A DNA stretch of 15,566 bases from ANME-2 cluster archaeon (GCA_023544605.1 JAMJFQ010000036.1:1-15566), one strand, 5' to 3'. Counted from the first letter of the stretch, positions 6,853-15,183 are shown. Numbers and translations: made by a program. The notes: generated by a model from the sequence alone, not told the origin.

Positions 6853-7893
6853 TTGTCGAATATTCAGCTTTGCTATCAATGTGGAAAATGTACTGCTATC
6901 TGTCCGGTCAGGAGGGTTGTCAAGACCTCCCCGAGAAGCACCATTTACAACAACACCGTATACAGGACAGGTTCAGATGATATCTGGAACTGCCTGACCT
7001 GCGGCCTCTGTTATGACGGCTGCCCGCAAGGCGTTGACTATCCTGAATTTGTAAAGGAAGAAAGGGATAGTAAGGAAGATGGTGACTTAGCTCACAAGGG
7101 AGTCTTTACCCTATTGACCGACATGATGACAGACCTGGAAGAGAGCAGAACCAGCCTCGATGAGGCAGGAAACACCGATTCAAAGATAGGGTACTATCCC
7201 GGTTGTCTTGATTTTCATGATATGTTCTTCAACCTGGATGTTGATTTCAGATCAATTGCGGATTCATCAATGAAACTGCTCAACAGTATAGACCTTGACC
7301 CAAAGCTCATAAAAATGAAATGCTGCGGGCACGACCAACTCTGGCAGGGAGACAAGGGAACGTTCGAAAAACTAAAGGACCAGAATACTAAGCTTATTGC
7401 ACAGAGCGGTATCGAAAAATTGGTCACTTCGTGTGCCGAATGTTACCGCACGTTAAGCCAGGATTACGATCTACCTGTAGAGGTCGTCCATATCAGCCAG
7501 CTCCTGAAAGATGCCGATCTGGGGATTGATTCCAAAACCACTGTGACCTATCACGATTCGTGCAGGCTGGGCCGGCACATGGGTGAATACGAGGCACCCA
7601 GGGAGGCCCTTGCCAGTGCAGGCAGTGAAGTAGTGGAAATGAAGCACAACAGGAACGATTCCTGGTGTTGCGGTGTAAGTTCGATGATGAATTGCAATGA
7701 CAGGAGTAAGGCGTTGAGAAAGGCCCGGCTTGACGAAGCGAAAGATACGGGTGCACAGGTTCTCATTACTACCTGTCCCAAGTGCCTGGCCCACCTTAAC
7801 TGCATGAAGGACGAACAGGAATCGATCGAGCAGTATGATTACGATATTAAGGACCTTACCGTGTTCCTTGCCGAGCAGATGGGAGGTAAATAA
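6853..7893 (+). CDS. HdrD-like protein (HdrC-HdrB fusion, heterodisulfide reductase family)
   Basis: Counted from TTG 6853 this is a 346-residue soluble iron-sulfur protein. An HdrC-type part carries two CxxCxxCxxxC motifs for [4Fe-4S] clusters (residues 7-17 and 47-57). An HdrB-type part carries two full CCG domains: C118, C157-C158, C194, C197, then C237, C272-C273, C308, C311, the ligands of the paired non-cubane clusters that reduce heterodisulfide. The order matches HdrD of membrane HdrDE, but no HdrE cytochrome gene or membrane segment is present, so it probably works in the cytoplasm with the HdrA proteins downstream. GTG 6841 is the first in-frame start, but AGGTGA (6839-6844) lies 8 nt before TTG 6853 and overlaps that GTG, favouring the TTG. 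The true disulfide substrate (CoM-S-S-CoB or another) cannot be told. Its stop is 1 nt before hdrC. Confidence 0.85.
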   Translation: MSNIQLCYQCGKCTAICPVRRVVKTSPRSTIYNNTVYRTGSDDIWNCLTCGLCYDGCPQGVDYPEFVKEERDSKEDGDLAHKGVFTLLTDMMTDLEESRTSLDEAGNTDSKIGYYPGCLDFHDMFFNLDVDFRSIADSSMKLLNSIDLDPKLIKMKCCGHDQLWQGDKGTFEKLKDQNTKLIAQSGIEKLVTSCAECYRTLSQDYDLPVEVVHISQLLKDADLGIDSKTTVTYHDSCRLGRHMGEYEAPREALASAGSEVVEMKHNRNDSWCCGVSSMMNCNDRSKALRKARLDEAKDTGAQVLITTCPKCLAHLNCMKDEQESIEQYDYDIKDLTVFLAEQMGGK

Positions 7894-7894
7894 T

Positions 7895-8431
7895 ATGAGT
7901 GATAGCATTAAGACATCTGATTTTGACCAGGCTTTCAGGGATGAAGTATTTGAAGAGCCGGGCGCCGATAAGATCGCTCTGTGTTTCAACTGTACCGGAT
8001 GCTCGTCTGGCTGTCCCATGACCGAACAGGAATCTGAATTTAATATTCGTAAATTCCTGCGTATGGCGAACCTTGGAATGAAGGAACAATTACTGAACAG
8101 CCCTTATATCTGGTACTGCACTACGTGCTACAAGTGCCAGGAACGGTGCCCCCAGGGTGTGCAGAATGTGGATGCACTGCTCAAGATCAGGACCATTGCC
8201 GTTGAGAACGGTATCATGCTGGTACCCCACAAAAAGGTGGGACAGCTGGTGGTCAAGTTCGGGCATGCGGTCCCTATTAATGATGATACCAAGGAGAAAC
8301 GCAAGAAGCTGGGGCTGGATGAGGTACCTCCGACCGTACACAGGTTCGAAGAGGGGCTGGATGAGGTCAAAAAACTGATAAAGATCGCCGGATTTGATGA
8401 GATGGTAGCTGAAGAGGAGGGGGGAAAATGA
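7895..8431 (+). CDS. hdrC: Heterodisulfide reductase subunit C
   Basis: This 178-residue protein is HdrC, the electron carrier between HdrA and HdrB. It has two CxxCxxCxxxC motifs, C30/C33/C36/C40 and C75/C78/C81/C85, for two [4Fe-4S] clusters. The C-terminal end PPTVHRFEEGLDEVKKLI is also typical of HdrC. ATG 7895 was chosen over upstream in-frame starts because GGGAGGT (7881-7887) lies 7 nt before it and the preceding gene ends at 7893. The length matches the family (about 180-190). It overlaps hdrB by 4 nt, as in normal hdrCB pairs. Confidence 0.93.
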   Translation: MSDSIKTSDFDQAFRDEVFEEPGADKIALCFNCTGCSSGCPMTEQESEFNIRKFLRMANLGMKEQLLNSPYIWYCTTCYKCQERCPQGVQNVDALLKIRTIAVENGIMLVPHKKVGQLVVKFGHAVPINDDTKEKRKKLGLDEVPPTVHRFEEGLDEVKKLIKIAGFDEMVAEEEGGK

Positions 8432-9321
8432 CCAAACTATCGTTCTTCCTTGGCTGTATTGCCCCGAACCGGTATCCGGGTATCGAAGCTTCAACGCAAA
8501 AAACCCTCAATAAGCTCGGTGTGGAACTGGATGACCTTGAAGGTGCTTCCTGCTGTCCGGCCCCGGGTGTGTTCAGGTCATTTGACAAGACCACCTGGCT
8601 GGCAATGGCATCAAGGAACATCACCCTGTCCGAGGAATTGGGTGATGATATCCTGACCATCTGCAACGGGTGTTTCGGTTCACTGACTGATGCTAATCAT
8701 ATGCTCAAGGAAGACCCCGAGCTCAAGGATGATGTCAATACGATACTCTCCCAGATCGGGCGTGAGTTCAAGGGCACACAGGATGTGCGTCATATTGTGG
8801 AATATTTATACCAGGATATCGGGGCTGACAGGATCAAAGAAGCTGTTACGAATCCTTTGGATCTAAAAGTGGCTGTGCATTACGGCTGCCACCTGGTAAA
8901 GCCCAGTAAGGAACGGCATCTTGGTAGTGTGGAGAATCCCACGTTCTTTGATGAACTGGTGGAGGCCACCGGTGCGACATCCGTGGATTACGAGGACAAG
9001 ATGGCCTGCTGCGGTGCAGGAGGTGGCGCCAGGACAGCAGTGGTAGATACCACCCTGAAACTGGTCGATAAGAAACTTGATAACATGGAAGCGGCTGAAG
9101 TGGACTGCGTTGTGGATGCCTGTCCGTTCTGCCACCTGCAGCTTGATGTGGGCCAGACCGAGATCAAGAAGAAATTTGAAAAGGAACACGGCATGCCTGT
9201 TTTACATTATTCGCAGCTGTTGGGTCTTGCATTTGGGTTTACACCCGAGGAACTGGGTATTGATATGAACTTCACGAATACCAGTAAACTTATCGAGAAA
9301 GTACGAGGTGGTGCGAAATGA
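8428..9321 (+). CDS. hdrB: Heterodisulfide reductase subunit B
   Basis: This 297-residue protein is HdrB, the subunit that holds the two non-cubane [4Fe-4S] clusters at which a disulfide (CoM-S-S-CoB in methanogens) is reduced, or formed in reverse in methanotrophs. Both CCG domains are complete: C10, C42-C43, C79, C82 and C154, C194-C195, C232, C235. This spacing is that of structurally known HdrB. H151-Y-G-C-H precedes the second domain. There is no membrane segment. It starts in an ATGA overlap with hdrC, with GGAGG (8416-8420) 7 nt upstream, and overlaps the next gene the same way. With the HdrD-like protein, the operon encodes two different HdrB-type active sites. Confidence 0.95.
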   Translation: MTKLSFFLGCIAPNRYPGIEASTQKTLNKLGVELDDLEGASCCPAPGVFRSFDKTTWLAMASRNITLSEELGDDILTICNGCFGSLTDANHMLKEDPELKDDVNTILSQIGREFKGTQDVRHIVEYLYQDIGADRIKEAVTNPLDLKVAVHYGCHLVKPSKERHLGSVENPTFFDELVEATGATSVDYEDKMACCGAGGGARTAVVDTTLKLVDKKLDNMEAAEVDCVVDACPFCHLQLDVGQTEIKKKFEKEHGMPVLHYSQLLGLAFGFTPEELGIDMNFTNTSKLIEKVRGGAK

Positions 9322-12300
9322 GTAAATTAGTTGGTGCTGTGGCTGTGGCCGGAGGCGGCATTGCCGGTATCCAGAGCGCCATCGACCTGGCAAACAGCGG
9401 ACTTAAGGTATACCTGATCGAAAAGGGTACCTCCATTGGCGGAAAGATGGCACAGCTGGATAAGACATTCCCCACACTGGATTGTTCCATGTGTACCCTT
9501 TCACCCAAACTGGCAGAAGTATCCCGCCACCCGAACATTGAATTACTGACATACAGTGAGATCACCGGTATCGAAGGCGAAGCAGGGGACTTTACGGTTA
9601 AGGTGAAGAAGAAGGCTACCTACGTGGACCAGGACAAGTGTACTGCATGTGAGATATGTGTGTCCAAGTGTCCGGCCAAGGTGCCGAATGAATATAATGA
9701 GGACCAGGGCGTCAGGAAGGCTATCTACCTGGCATTCCCCCAGGCTGTACCAAGGGTGTTCACCATTGATGCGCAGCACTGCCTGTACCTGACCAAGGGG
9801 AAATGCGGTAACTGCGCCAAGTTCTGCGAGAACGATGCCATCAATTACGAGGACAAGGACGAAGAGGTGGAGATCAATGTGGGAAGCGTTATCCTGTCCC
9901 CTGGTTTTACACCCTTTGATGCATCACAACTGGAGCAGTTCAGGCTTGACCACCCCAATGTGATAACGTCCCTGCAGTTCGAGCGGCAGTTGAGCTCATC
10001 CGGACCCTACGAGGGACATGTGACACTGGCTGACGGTTCCCACCCCAATCGGATCGCATGGATACAGTGCGTAGGTTCCCGGAGTCCCGAGATAGGCAGG
10101 GGCAATTGCAGCAGTGTTTGCTGCATGTATGCCACCAAGGAGGCCATGGTGGCCATGGAACACGACTCCGAACTTGAGACCACGATATTCAATATCGATG
10201 TCAGGGCCTTTGGTAAAGGTTTTGAGGAGTTCTACCAGAAAGCCAAGAACGAGAAGGGCATCAGGTTCATCCGGAGCAGGCCATCAGGTGTGGAAGTCGA
10301 CCCGCTGACCAATCAATTATCATTGAAGTACGAGGTGGAGGGCGATGGTATCAACCAGGAGGAATTCGATATGGTTGTGCTGTCCATCGGCCTGACACCA
10401 TCCGAGAGCAGTAAGCAGCTGGCAGAGATTTCAAATGTGGAGATCGATGACCTGGGCTTTATCCAGACCAGGATCGACAGTCCGATGGAGACCTCCAGAC
10501 CAGGGATATTTGTATGCGGTGCTGTCCAGGCTCCCAAGGATATTCCTGATACGGTGGCCGACGCCAGTGGTGCTGCCAGTAAAGCGTCATCGCTGCTTGC
10601 CAGTGAGAGAGGAACATTAATAACTGAGAAGGAATACCCACCCGAAAAGGCCATTGGTGATGATATCAGGACCGGGGTGGTAGTGTGCCGCTGCGGTATC
10701 AATATCGGCAGCATTGTGGATGTGCCCGATGTGGTCGAATATGTTAAAACACTACCTGGGGTGGCTTTTGCCAAGGAGGAAGTTTATGCATGCAGCAGCG
10801 ACAGCCTGGAAGGTATCAGTGACATGGTCAGGGAACATGACCTTAACCGAGTGGTTGTGGCATCATGCACTCCAAGGACACATGAACCCCTTTTCCAGGA
10901 AACACTGATGGAGGCAGGTTTGAACCCATACCTGTTCGAACTGGCAAATATCAGGGAGCACTGCTCATGGGTACACCAGAAGGAGAAGGAAAAGGCCACC
11001 AAGAAAGCCAAGGACATTATCAGGATGAGCACGGCAAGGGTGAACCTGACCCAGCCGCTGTACACTGATAAAGTGGAATTCAATAAGGATGCATTAGTAC
11101 TTGGTGGTGGTGTTGCAGGCATGACTGCGGCCATAGATATTGCAGATAAAGGATTCCACGTTACCCTGGTGGAAAAAGGACCTGAACTCGGCGGACTGCT
11201 CAGGACATATACTACTCTGCAGGACGGCCGGAGGACCGAGGATATCATTGAACCTATGATACAAAAGGTTGTGTCTCATGATACTATCACGGTTTTCACC
11301 GATACCGAATTGGTAGAACAGGAAGGGGCTGTGGGTAATTTCACCGGTAAACTCAAAGGTATCGATGTGGATGAAGAGATCGTTTTCGGTGTGGCAGTGA
11401 TCGCTACGGGTGCTAATGAGCTTAAACCGGATGGGTACTTTTCCTATGGCGAATACTCCAATATCGTGACCCAGAGCGAGCTTGAGCAGATGATGGATAC
11501 TGGCGTGGATGCAAAGAACGTGGTATTCATACAATGTGCAGGCGGGCGTAATGATGATAGGCCGTATTGCTCCAGGGCTTGCTGTACCGTGGCTATGAAG
11601 AACGCCATCCAACTCAAGGAATCCGACCCTGGCAGGAATGTGTACATATTATACAGGGATATCAGGACCTTTGGGAAATGGGAGGAACTGTACACAAAAG
11701 CCAGGGAACTGGGTGTGGTGTTCATGCGCTATACCGAGGACCAGGAGCCCGAGGTCACTGACAGGACAGTAAGTGTGATCGATTTTTTGCTTGGAATGAA
11801 CTTCGAGATCGATTACGATCTGCTGGTGCTCAGTGCACCCATGGTGACCCCCGAGACCAATGAGACCCTGGCACCCCTGTTCAAGGTTCCGCTTGATGCG
11901 AACAAGTTCTTCCTGGAGGCGCATATAAAACTAAGACCTGTGGAATTTGCCACTGACGGCGTGTTCCTGTGCGGAACGGCCCAGGCACCCAAACTGGTGG
12001 ACGAAGCAGTGTCCCAGGCTTCGGCTGCAGCATCCCGGGCGACGACCATCCTGTCAAAGGATTACCTGGAGACCATCGGTAATATCTCTGTGGTGGACCC
12101 TGAACTATGTATCGGCTGCGGGCGATGCACGCTGGTATGTCCCTTCAATGCTCCCGAACTTAAAGAGATAGTGGTGGAGACCGAGGAGATCATATATACT
12201 ACCAAGAAGAGCGAGATCAATGCGACAGTCTGCAAGGGCTGCGGTTCATGTGCTGCCGAGTGTCCCACCGGGGCCATTACTCCCAGGCATTTTACCGGAC

Positions 12301-12344
12301 CCCAGATCATGGCTGTCATAAAGGCCTACGTGGAGGGGATATAA
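9318..12344 (+). CDS. hdrA: Two-module fused HdrA (heterodisulfide reductase subunit A)
   Basis: This 1008-residue protein holds two HdrA-type flavin modules; ordinary HdrA is about 650 residues. Module 1 (about 1-435) starts directly with the FAD motif GGGIAG (12-17), keeps the DCSMC segment (C56, C59) and the inserted ferredoxin domain (C108/C111/C114/C118 and C155/C163/C166/C170), and lacks the N-terminal and C-terminal iron-sulfur domains. Module 2 begins with the HdrA N-terminal cluster domain (about 452-580; C457, C459, C492, C517, C549). It then has a second FAD motif GGGVAG (596-601) without the CSxC segment or inserted ferredoxin, and ends in a two-cluster ferredoxin (C931/C934/C937/C941, C972/C975/C978/C982). 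Together the halves equal one HdrA cluster set around two flavins. GAGGTG (9305-9310) lies 7 nt before the ATG. It probably passes electrons between MvhD and HdrCB, with possible bifurcation. Confidence 0.93.
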   Translation: MSKLVGAVAVAGGGIAGIQSAIDLANSGLKVYLIEKGTSIGGKMAQLDKTFPTLDCSMCTLSPKLAEVSRHPNIELLTYSEITGIEGEAGDFTVKVKKKATYVDQDKCTACEICVSKCPAKVPNEYNEDQGVRKAIYLAFPQAVPRVFTIDAQHCLYLTKGKCGNCAKFCENDAINYEDKDEEVEINVGSVILSPGFTPFDASQLEQFRLDHPNVITSLQFERQLSSSGPYEGHVTLADGSHPNRIAWIQCVGSRSPEIGRGNCSSVCCMYATKEAMVAMEHDSELETTIFNIDVRAFGKGFEEFYQKAKNEKGIRFIRSRPSGVEVDPLTNQLSLKYEVEGDGINQEEFDMVVLSIGLTPSESSKQLAEISNVEIDDLGFIQTRIDSPMETSRPGIFVCGAVQAPKDIPDTVADASGAASKASSLLASERGTLITEKEYPPEKAIGDDIRTGVVVCRCGINIGSIVDVPDVVEYVKTLPGVAFAKEEVYACSSDSLEGISDMVREHDLNRVVVASCTPRTHEPLFQETLMEAGLNPYLFELANIREHCSWVHQKEKEKATKKAKDIIRMSTARVNLTQPLYTDKVEFNKDALVLGGGVAGMTAAIDIADKGFHVTLVEKGPELGGLLRTYTTLQDGRRTEDIIEPMIQKVVSHDTITVFTDTELVEQEGAVGNFTGKLKGIDVDEEIVFGVAVIATGANELKPDGYFSYGEYSNIVTQSELEQMMDTGVDAKNVVFIQCAGGRNDDRPYCSRACCTVAMKNAIQLKESDPGRNVYILYRDIRTFGKWEELYTKARELGVVFMRYTEDQEPEVTDRTVSVIDFLLGMNFEIDYDLLVLSAPMVTPETNETLAPLFKVPLDANKFFLEAHIKLRPVEFATDGVFLCGTAQAPKLVDEAVSQASAAASRATTILSKDYLETIGNISVVDPELCIGCGRCTLVCPFNAPELKEIVVETEEIIYTTKKSEINATVCKGCGSCAAECPTGAITPRHFTGPQIMAVIKAYVEGI

Positions 12345-12764
12345 ATGGCAGAATTCGAACCAAATATACTTACCTTCAACTGTAACTGGTGCAGTTACGC
12401 CGGAGCCGACCTGGCAGGTGTATCCCGGCTACAATATCCCACCAACAACCGCATCGTGCGGGTGATGTGCAGCAGCAGGATAGAGCCTACTTTTATCCTT
12501 GAGGCCCTGAAGGAGGGAGCTGATGGTATTCTGGTCACGGGGTGCCATATCGGTGATTGTCATTATATCGAGGGCAATGTGCATACTGATGAGAGGATGA
12601 AAGAGATGATGGATGCTTTAGAACATTTGGGGCTCGGGGGACGACTCCGCCTTGAATGGGTGTCTGCCGCTGAGGGTAAGAAATTCCAGGAGACAATTAC
12701 TGAATTTGTAGAAAATATCAGGGCACTTGGCCCAAGTCCTTTACGAAAAGGGGTGGATGATTAA
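12345..12764 (+). CDS. mvhD: MvhD-family [2Fe-2S] electron adaptor, first copy
   Basis: This 139-residue protein is of the MvhD family, the small [2Fe-2S] subunit that links a hydrogenase or an F420/formate dehydrogenase to the C-terminal ferredoxin domain of HdrA. The family cysteines are C13 and C16 (NCNWCSY), C42 (VRVMCSSRI), C67 and C72 (TGCHIGDCHY). The length is normal. Its ATG follows the hdrA stop with no gap, and GGAGG (12332-12336) lies 8 nt upstream. No hydrogenase MvhA/MvhG gene is in the window, so its partner is more likely the FrhB-like protein downstream. It is a clear paralogue of the gene at 14754, sharing the NCNWCSY-type start and a GPSPL ending, but differs at many positions. 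Confidence 0.92.
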   Translation: MAEFEPNILTFNCNWCSYAGADLAGVSRLQYPTNNRIVRVMCSSRIEPTFILEALKEGADGILVTGCHIGDCHYIEGNVHTDERMKEMMDALEHLGLGGRLRLEWVSAAEGKKFQETITEFVENIRALGPSPLRKGVDD

Positions 12765-12765
12765 T

Positions 12766-14751
12766 ATGACAGAACAAGAAGCAGTAACTGAAACAATAAA
12801 GGCAGAGGAGCCCAGGATAGGGGCCTTCATCTGCGAATGCGGTGTGAACATAGGAGGTGCAGTGGACTGCCAGGCCGTGGCAGATTATGTTGCAACCCTG
12901 CCTAATGTGACCACTGCAGTTGTTAATAAATACACATGCAGCGACGCCGGACAGGCAGAGATAAAGAATGCGATAAAGGAGCTGGGCCTGAACAGGGTAC
13001 TGGTGGCATCATGTACACCCAAGACCCATGAGCCTATTTTCAGGGCATGCGTGGAGGAGGCGGGACTGAACCCCTACCTGTTCGAGTTCGTGAATATCAG
13101 GGAACACTGCAGCTGGATACACATGTGGGAGAAAGAAGATGCGACCCACAAGGCCAAGGAAATGGTGCGTATGGGCGTGGCACGGGCGGCTAAGCTTGAG
13201 CCCCTGCAGTCCAGCGAGGTGCCGGTTACCAATAAGGCGCTGGTCATTGGAGCCGGGGTCACGGGTATGCAGGCAGCCCTGGATATCGGTGATATGGGAT
13301 TCCAGGTGTATCTGGTGGAGCAGGGACCGTCTATCGGCGGTAAGATGGCACAGCTGGATAAGACATTCCCCACCAACGATTGCAGTATCTGTATCCTGGG
13401 TCCGAAGATGGTGGAAGTGGCCAGGAACAAGAATATCGAGATAATGAGCTATTCGGAAGTTGAAGAAGTAGACGGTTATGTGGGTAATTTCAAGGTGAAG
13501 GTGAAACACAAGCCCAGGTACCTCAATATTGATGATTGTAGCGGCTGTGGATTGTGTACTGAGAAGTGCCCGGTCGAGGTACCCTATACCGAGTTCAATG
13601 AGGGTATCGGTACGCGAAAGGCTATCTATGTACCCTTCCCCCAGGCAGTACCTTTACGGGCTTTGGTGGACAAATCGGTCTGTATCGACTGCGGCGCATG
13701 CAGTAAGGCCTGTGAGCGCGGTGCTATTGACATGGAACAGCAGGAAACATTCTCTGAACTGGATGTAGGGGTAATCGTGGTAGCTGCAGGTTACCAGGTA
13801 TATGACCCTGAACCACAGCACGAATACGGGTTCGGATTATACGATAATGTGATCACTACCATGGAGTTCGAGCGGCTTATCAATGCCAGCGGACCCACTA
13901 TGGGTAAAGTGGTGCGGCCAAGCGATGTGCAGCCGCCGAAAAGTATAGGATTTGTGCAGTGTGTAGGCAGTCGGGATAAGAACTCCAACATATATTGTTC
14001 AAGTTTCTGTTGCATGGCTTCCCTGAAGAATGCCCAGTTGATCAAGGAAAAATATCCTGATACTGAAGTTTATATTATGTATATGGATATGAGAACGCCT
14101 TTCAGAATGTATGAGGAGTTCTATAACAGGGCGAGGGATTCTGGTATCAAATTCATCAGAGGTAAACCGGCAGAGGTTACTGAGACTGAGGATCATAATA
14201 TCATTGCCAGGGTAGAGGATACCCTGACCGGCGAGATCGTGAACCTGGAACTGGACCTGCTGGTCCTGAGCGTAGGTGCGGTGTCAACCGAGAGTACTGA
14301 GAAGATTCGGCAGATATTGAAAGTGAGCCGGGCTGCGGATGGATTCATGATGGAAGCCCATCCGAAGTTGAAACCTGTTGACACTACACTGGACGGCATC
14401 TTTATTGGTGGTATGACCCAGGGACCTAAGGATATTCCCTATTCTATTTCACAGGGCAGTGCCTGTGCGGCACGTGCGACACGTTTCCTGGCACAGGGCA
14501 AGGCACTGACCGAAGGTATTACCGTTAAAGTGGATGAGGATATCTGCGTAAGCTGCGGTATGTGTGTACCCATGTGTCCATTCCAGGCATTATCAATGGA
14601 GGAAGGGAAGTTGAATATTATCTCAGCCCTGTGCAAGGGTTGCGGCACGTGCGCCGTTGCCTGTCCCACGGGGGCATTGCAGCAGAGTCATTTCAAGAAT
14701 GACCAGCTGCTGGCACAGGTCAAGAATGTATTCGCCTACGGTGAGGTGTGA
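12766..14751 (+). CDS. hdrA: Heterodisulfide reductase subunit A, complete single-module form
   Basis: This 661-residue HdrA has every canonical part in order: N-terminal cluster domain (C23, C25, C58, C83, C115, with SCTPKTHEP and IREHCSW), FAD motif GAGVTG (162-167), the NDCSIC segment (C206, C209), inserted ferredoxin (C258/C261/C264/C268 and C306/C309/C312/C316), second half of the reductase fold (CSSFCCM, 411-417), and C-terminal ferredoxin (C594/C597/C600/C604 and C623/C626/C629/C633). In HdrABC-MvhAGD this subunit holds the bifurcating FAD. ATG 12766 is chosen because it follows the mvhD stop by 1 nt and upstream GGTGGATGA (12752-12760) can serve as ribosome site; an in-frame TTG at 12727 and ATG at 12757 lie inside mvhD. 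It is strongly similar to module 2 of the fused HdrA in its N-terminal domain and to module 1 around the first flavin motif and ferredoxin. Confidence 0.95.
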   Translation: MTEQEAVTETIKAEEPRIGAFICECGVNIGGAVDCQAVADYVATLPNVTTAVVNKYTCSDAGQAEIKNAIKELGLNRVLVASCTPKTHEPIFRACVEEAGLNPYLFEFVNIREHCSWIHMWEKEDATHKAKEMVRMGVARAAKLEPLQSSEVPVTNKALVIGAGVTGMQAALDIGDMGFQVYLVEQGPSIGGKMAQLDKTFPTNDCSICILGPKMVEVARNKNIEIMSYSEVEEVDGYVGNFKVKVKHKPRYLNIDDCSGCGLCTEKCPVEVPYTEFNEGIGTRKAIYVPFPQAVPLRALVDKSVCIDCGACSKACERGAIDMEQQETFSELDVGVIVVAAGYQVYDPEPQHEYGFGLYDNVITTMEFERLINASGPTMGKVVRPSDVQPPKSIGFVQCVGSRDKNSNIYCSSFCCMASLKNAQLIKEKYPDTEVYIMYMDMRTPFRMYEEFYNRARDSGIKFIRGKPAEVTETEDHNIIARVEDTLTGEIVNLELDLLVLSVGAVSTESTEKIRQILKVSRAADGFMMEAHPKLKPVDTTLDGIFIGGMTQGPKDIPYSISQGSACAARATRFLAQGKALTEGITVKVDEDICVSCGMCVPMCPFQALSMEEGKLNIISALCKGCGTCAVACPTGALQQSHFKNDQLLAQVKNVFAYGEV

Positions 14752-14753
14752 AC

Positions 14754-15182
14754 ATGGCTGAAACTGAATGGGAACCAAAGATCGTAGCCTTCTGTTGTAA
14801 CTGGTGCAGTTACGGCGGTGCGGACACGGCAGGAATGGGTAGGTTCCAGCAACCTGCATCGACCCGTGTTATCAGGGTGATGTGTTCAGGGCGGATCGAT
14901 CCCCTGCACGTGTTCAATGCATTTTTGGAAGGAGCAGACGCGGTGCTGGTCACCGGGTGCCACCTGGGAGACTGCCATTACGTGAACGGCAACGAAAAGA
15001 CTGAAGTGAGGTACCAGTTCCTGGAGGAGATGTTACAAGAACTGGGCCTGGAGTCCGACAGGTTGCACCTGAACTGGATATCTGCCAGTGAAGGTGAGAG
15101 GTTTGCTAATTTTATCAGGGATGTTACTGCTAAGGTGAAGGAACTGGGACCCAGTCCCCTTAAACCTGCGGGGGTGAGCTGA
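14754..15182 (+). CDS. mvhD: MvhD-family [2Fe-2S] electron adaptor, second copy
   Basis: This 142-residue MvhD-family protein carries the [2Fe-2S] ligand cysteines C15 and C18 (CCNWCSY), C44 (VMCSGRI), C69 and C74 (TGCHLGDCHY), plus an extra C14 next to the first ligand that the other copy lacks. ATG 14754 fits the paralogue's N-terminus (MAE...EP) and has AGGTG (14744-14748) 5 nt upstream; a GTG at 14748 overlapping the hdrA stop is the alternative. It is followed after 1 nt by the FrhB-like gene, so it is the better candidate for the direct contact between the F420 flavoprotein and the single-module HdrA. That assignment is inference from gene order. Confidence 0.92.
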   Translation: MAETEWEPKIVAFCCNWCSYGGADTAGMGRFQQPASTRVIRVMCSGRIDPLHVFNAFLEGADAVLVTGCHLGDCHYVNGNEKTEVRYQFLEEMLQELGLESDRLHLNWISASEGERFANFIRDVTAKVKELGPSPLKPAGVS

Positions 15183-15183
15183 A

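Noticed and set aside
7471..8019. 182-residue minus-strand reading frame across the HdrD-like/hdrC junction
   Set aside because: Both sense genes have complete cysteine motifs and ribosome sites; the antisense frame has no start signal or family features.
11094..11612. 172-residue minus-strand reading frame inside the fused HdrA gene
   Set aside because: It is antisense to a well-supported HdrA coding region and its His/Ser/Ile-rich translation looks like a shadow of the real frame.
9318..12344. Possibility that the 1008-residue HdrA is a misassembly or frameshift joining two hdrA genes
   Set aside because: The frame is uninterrupted, the linker at about 430-455 is clean, and the complementary domain losses are not what a simple join of two normal hdrA genes would give.
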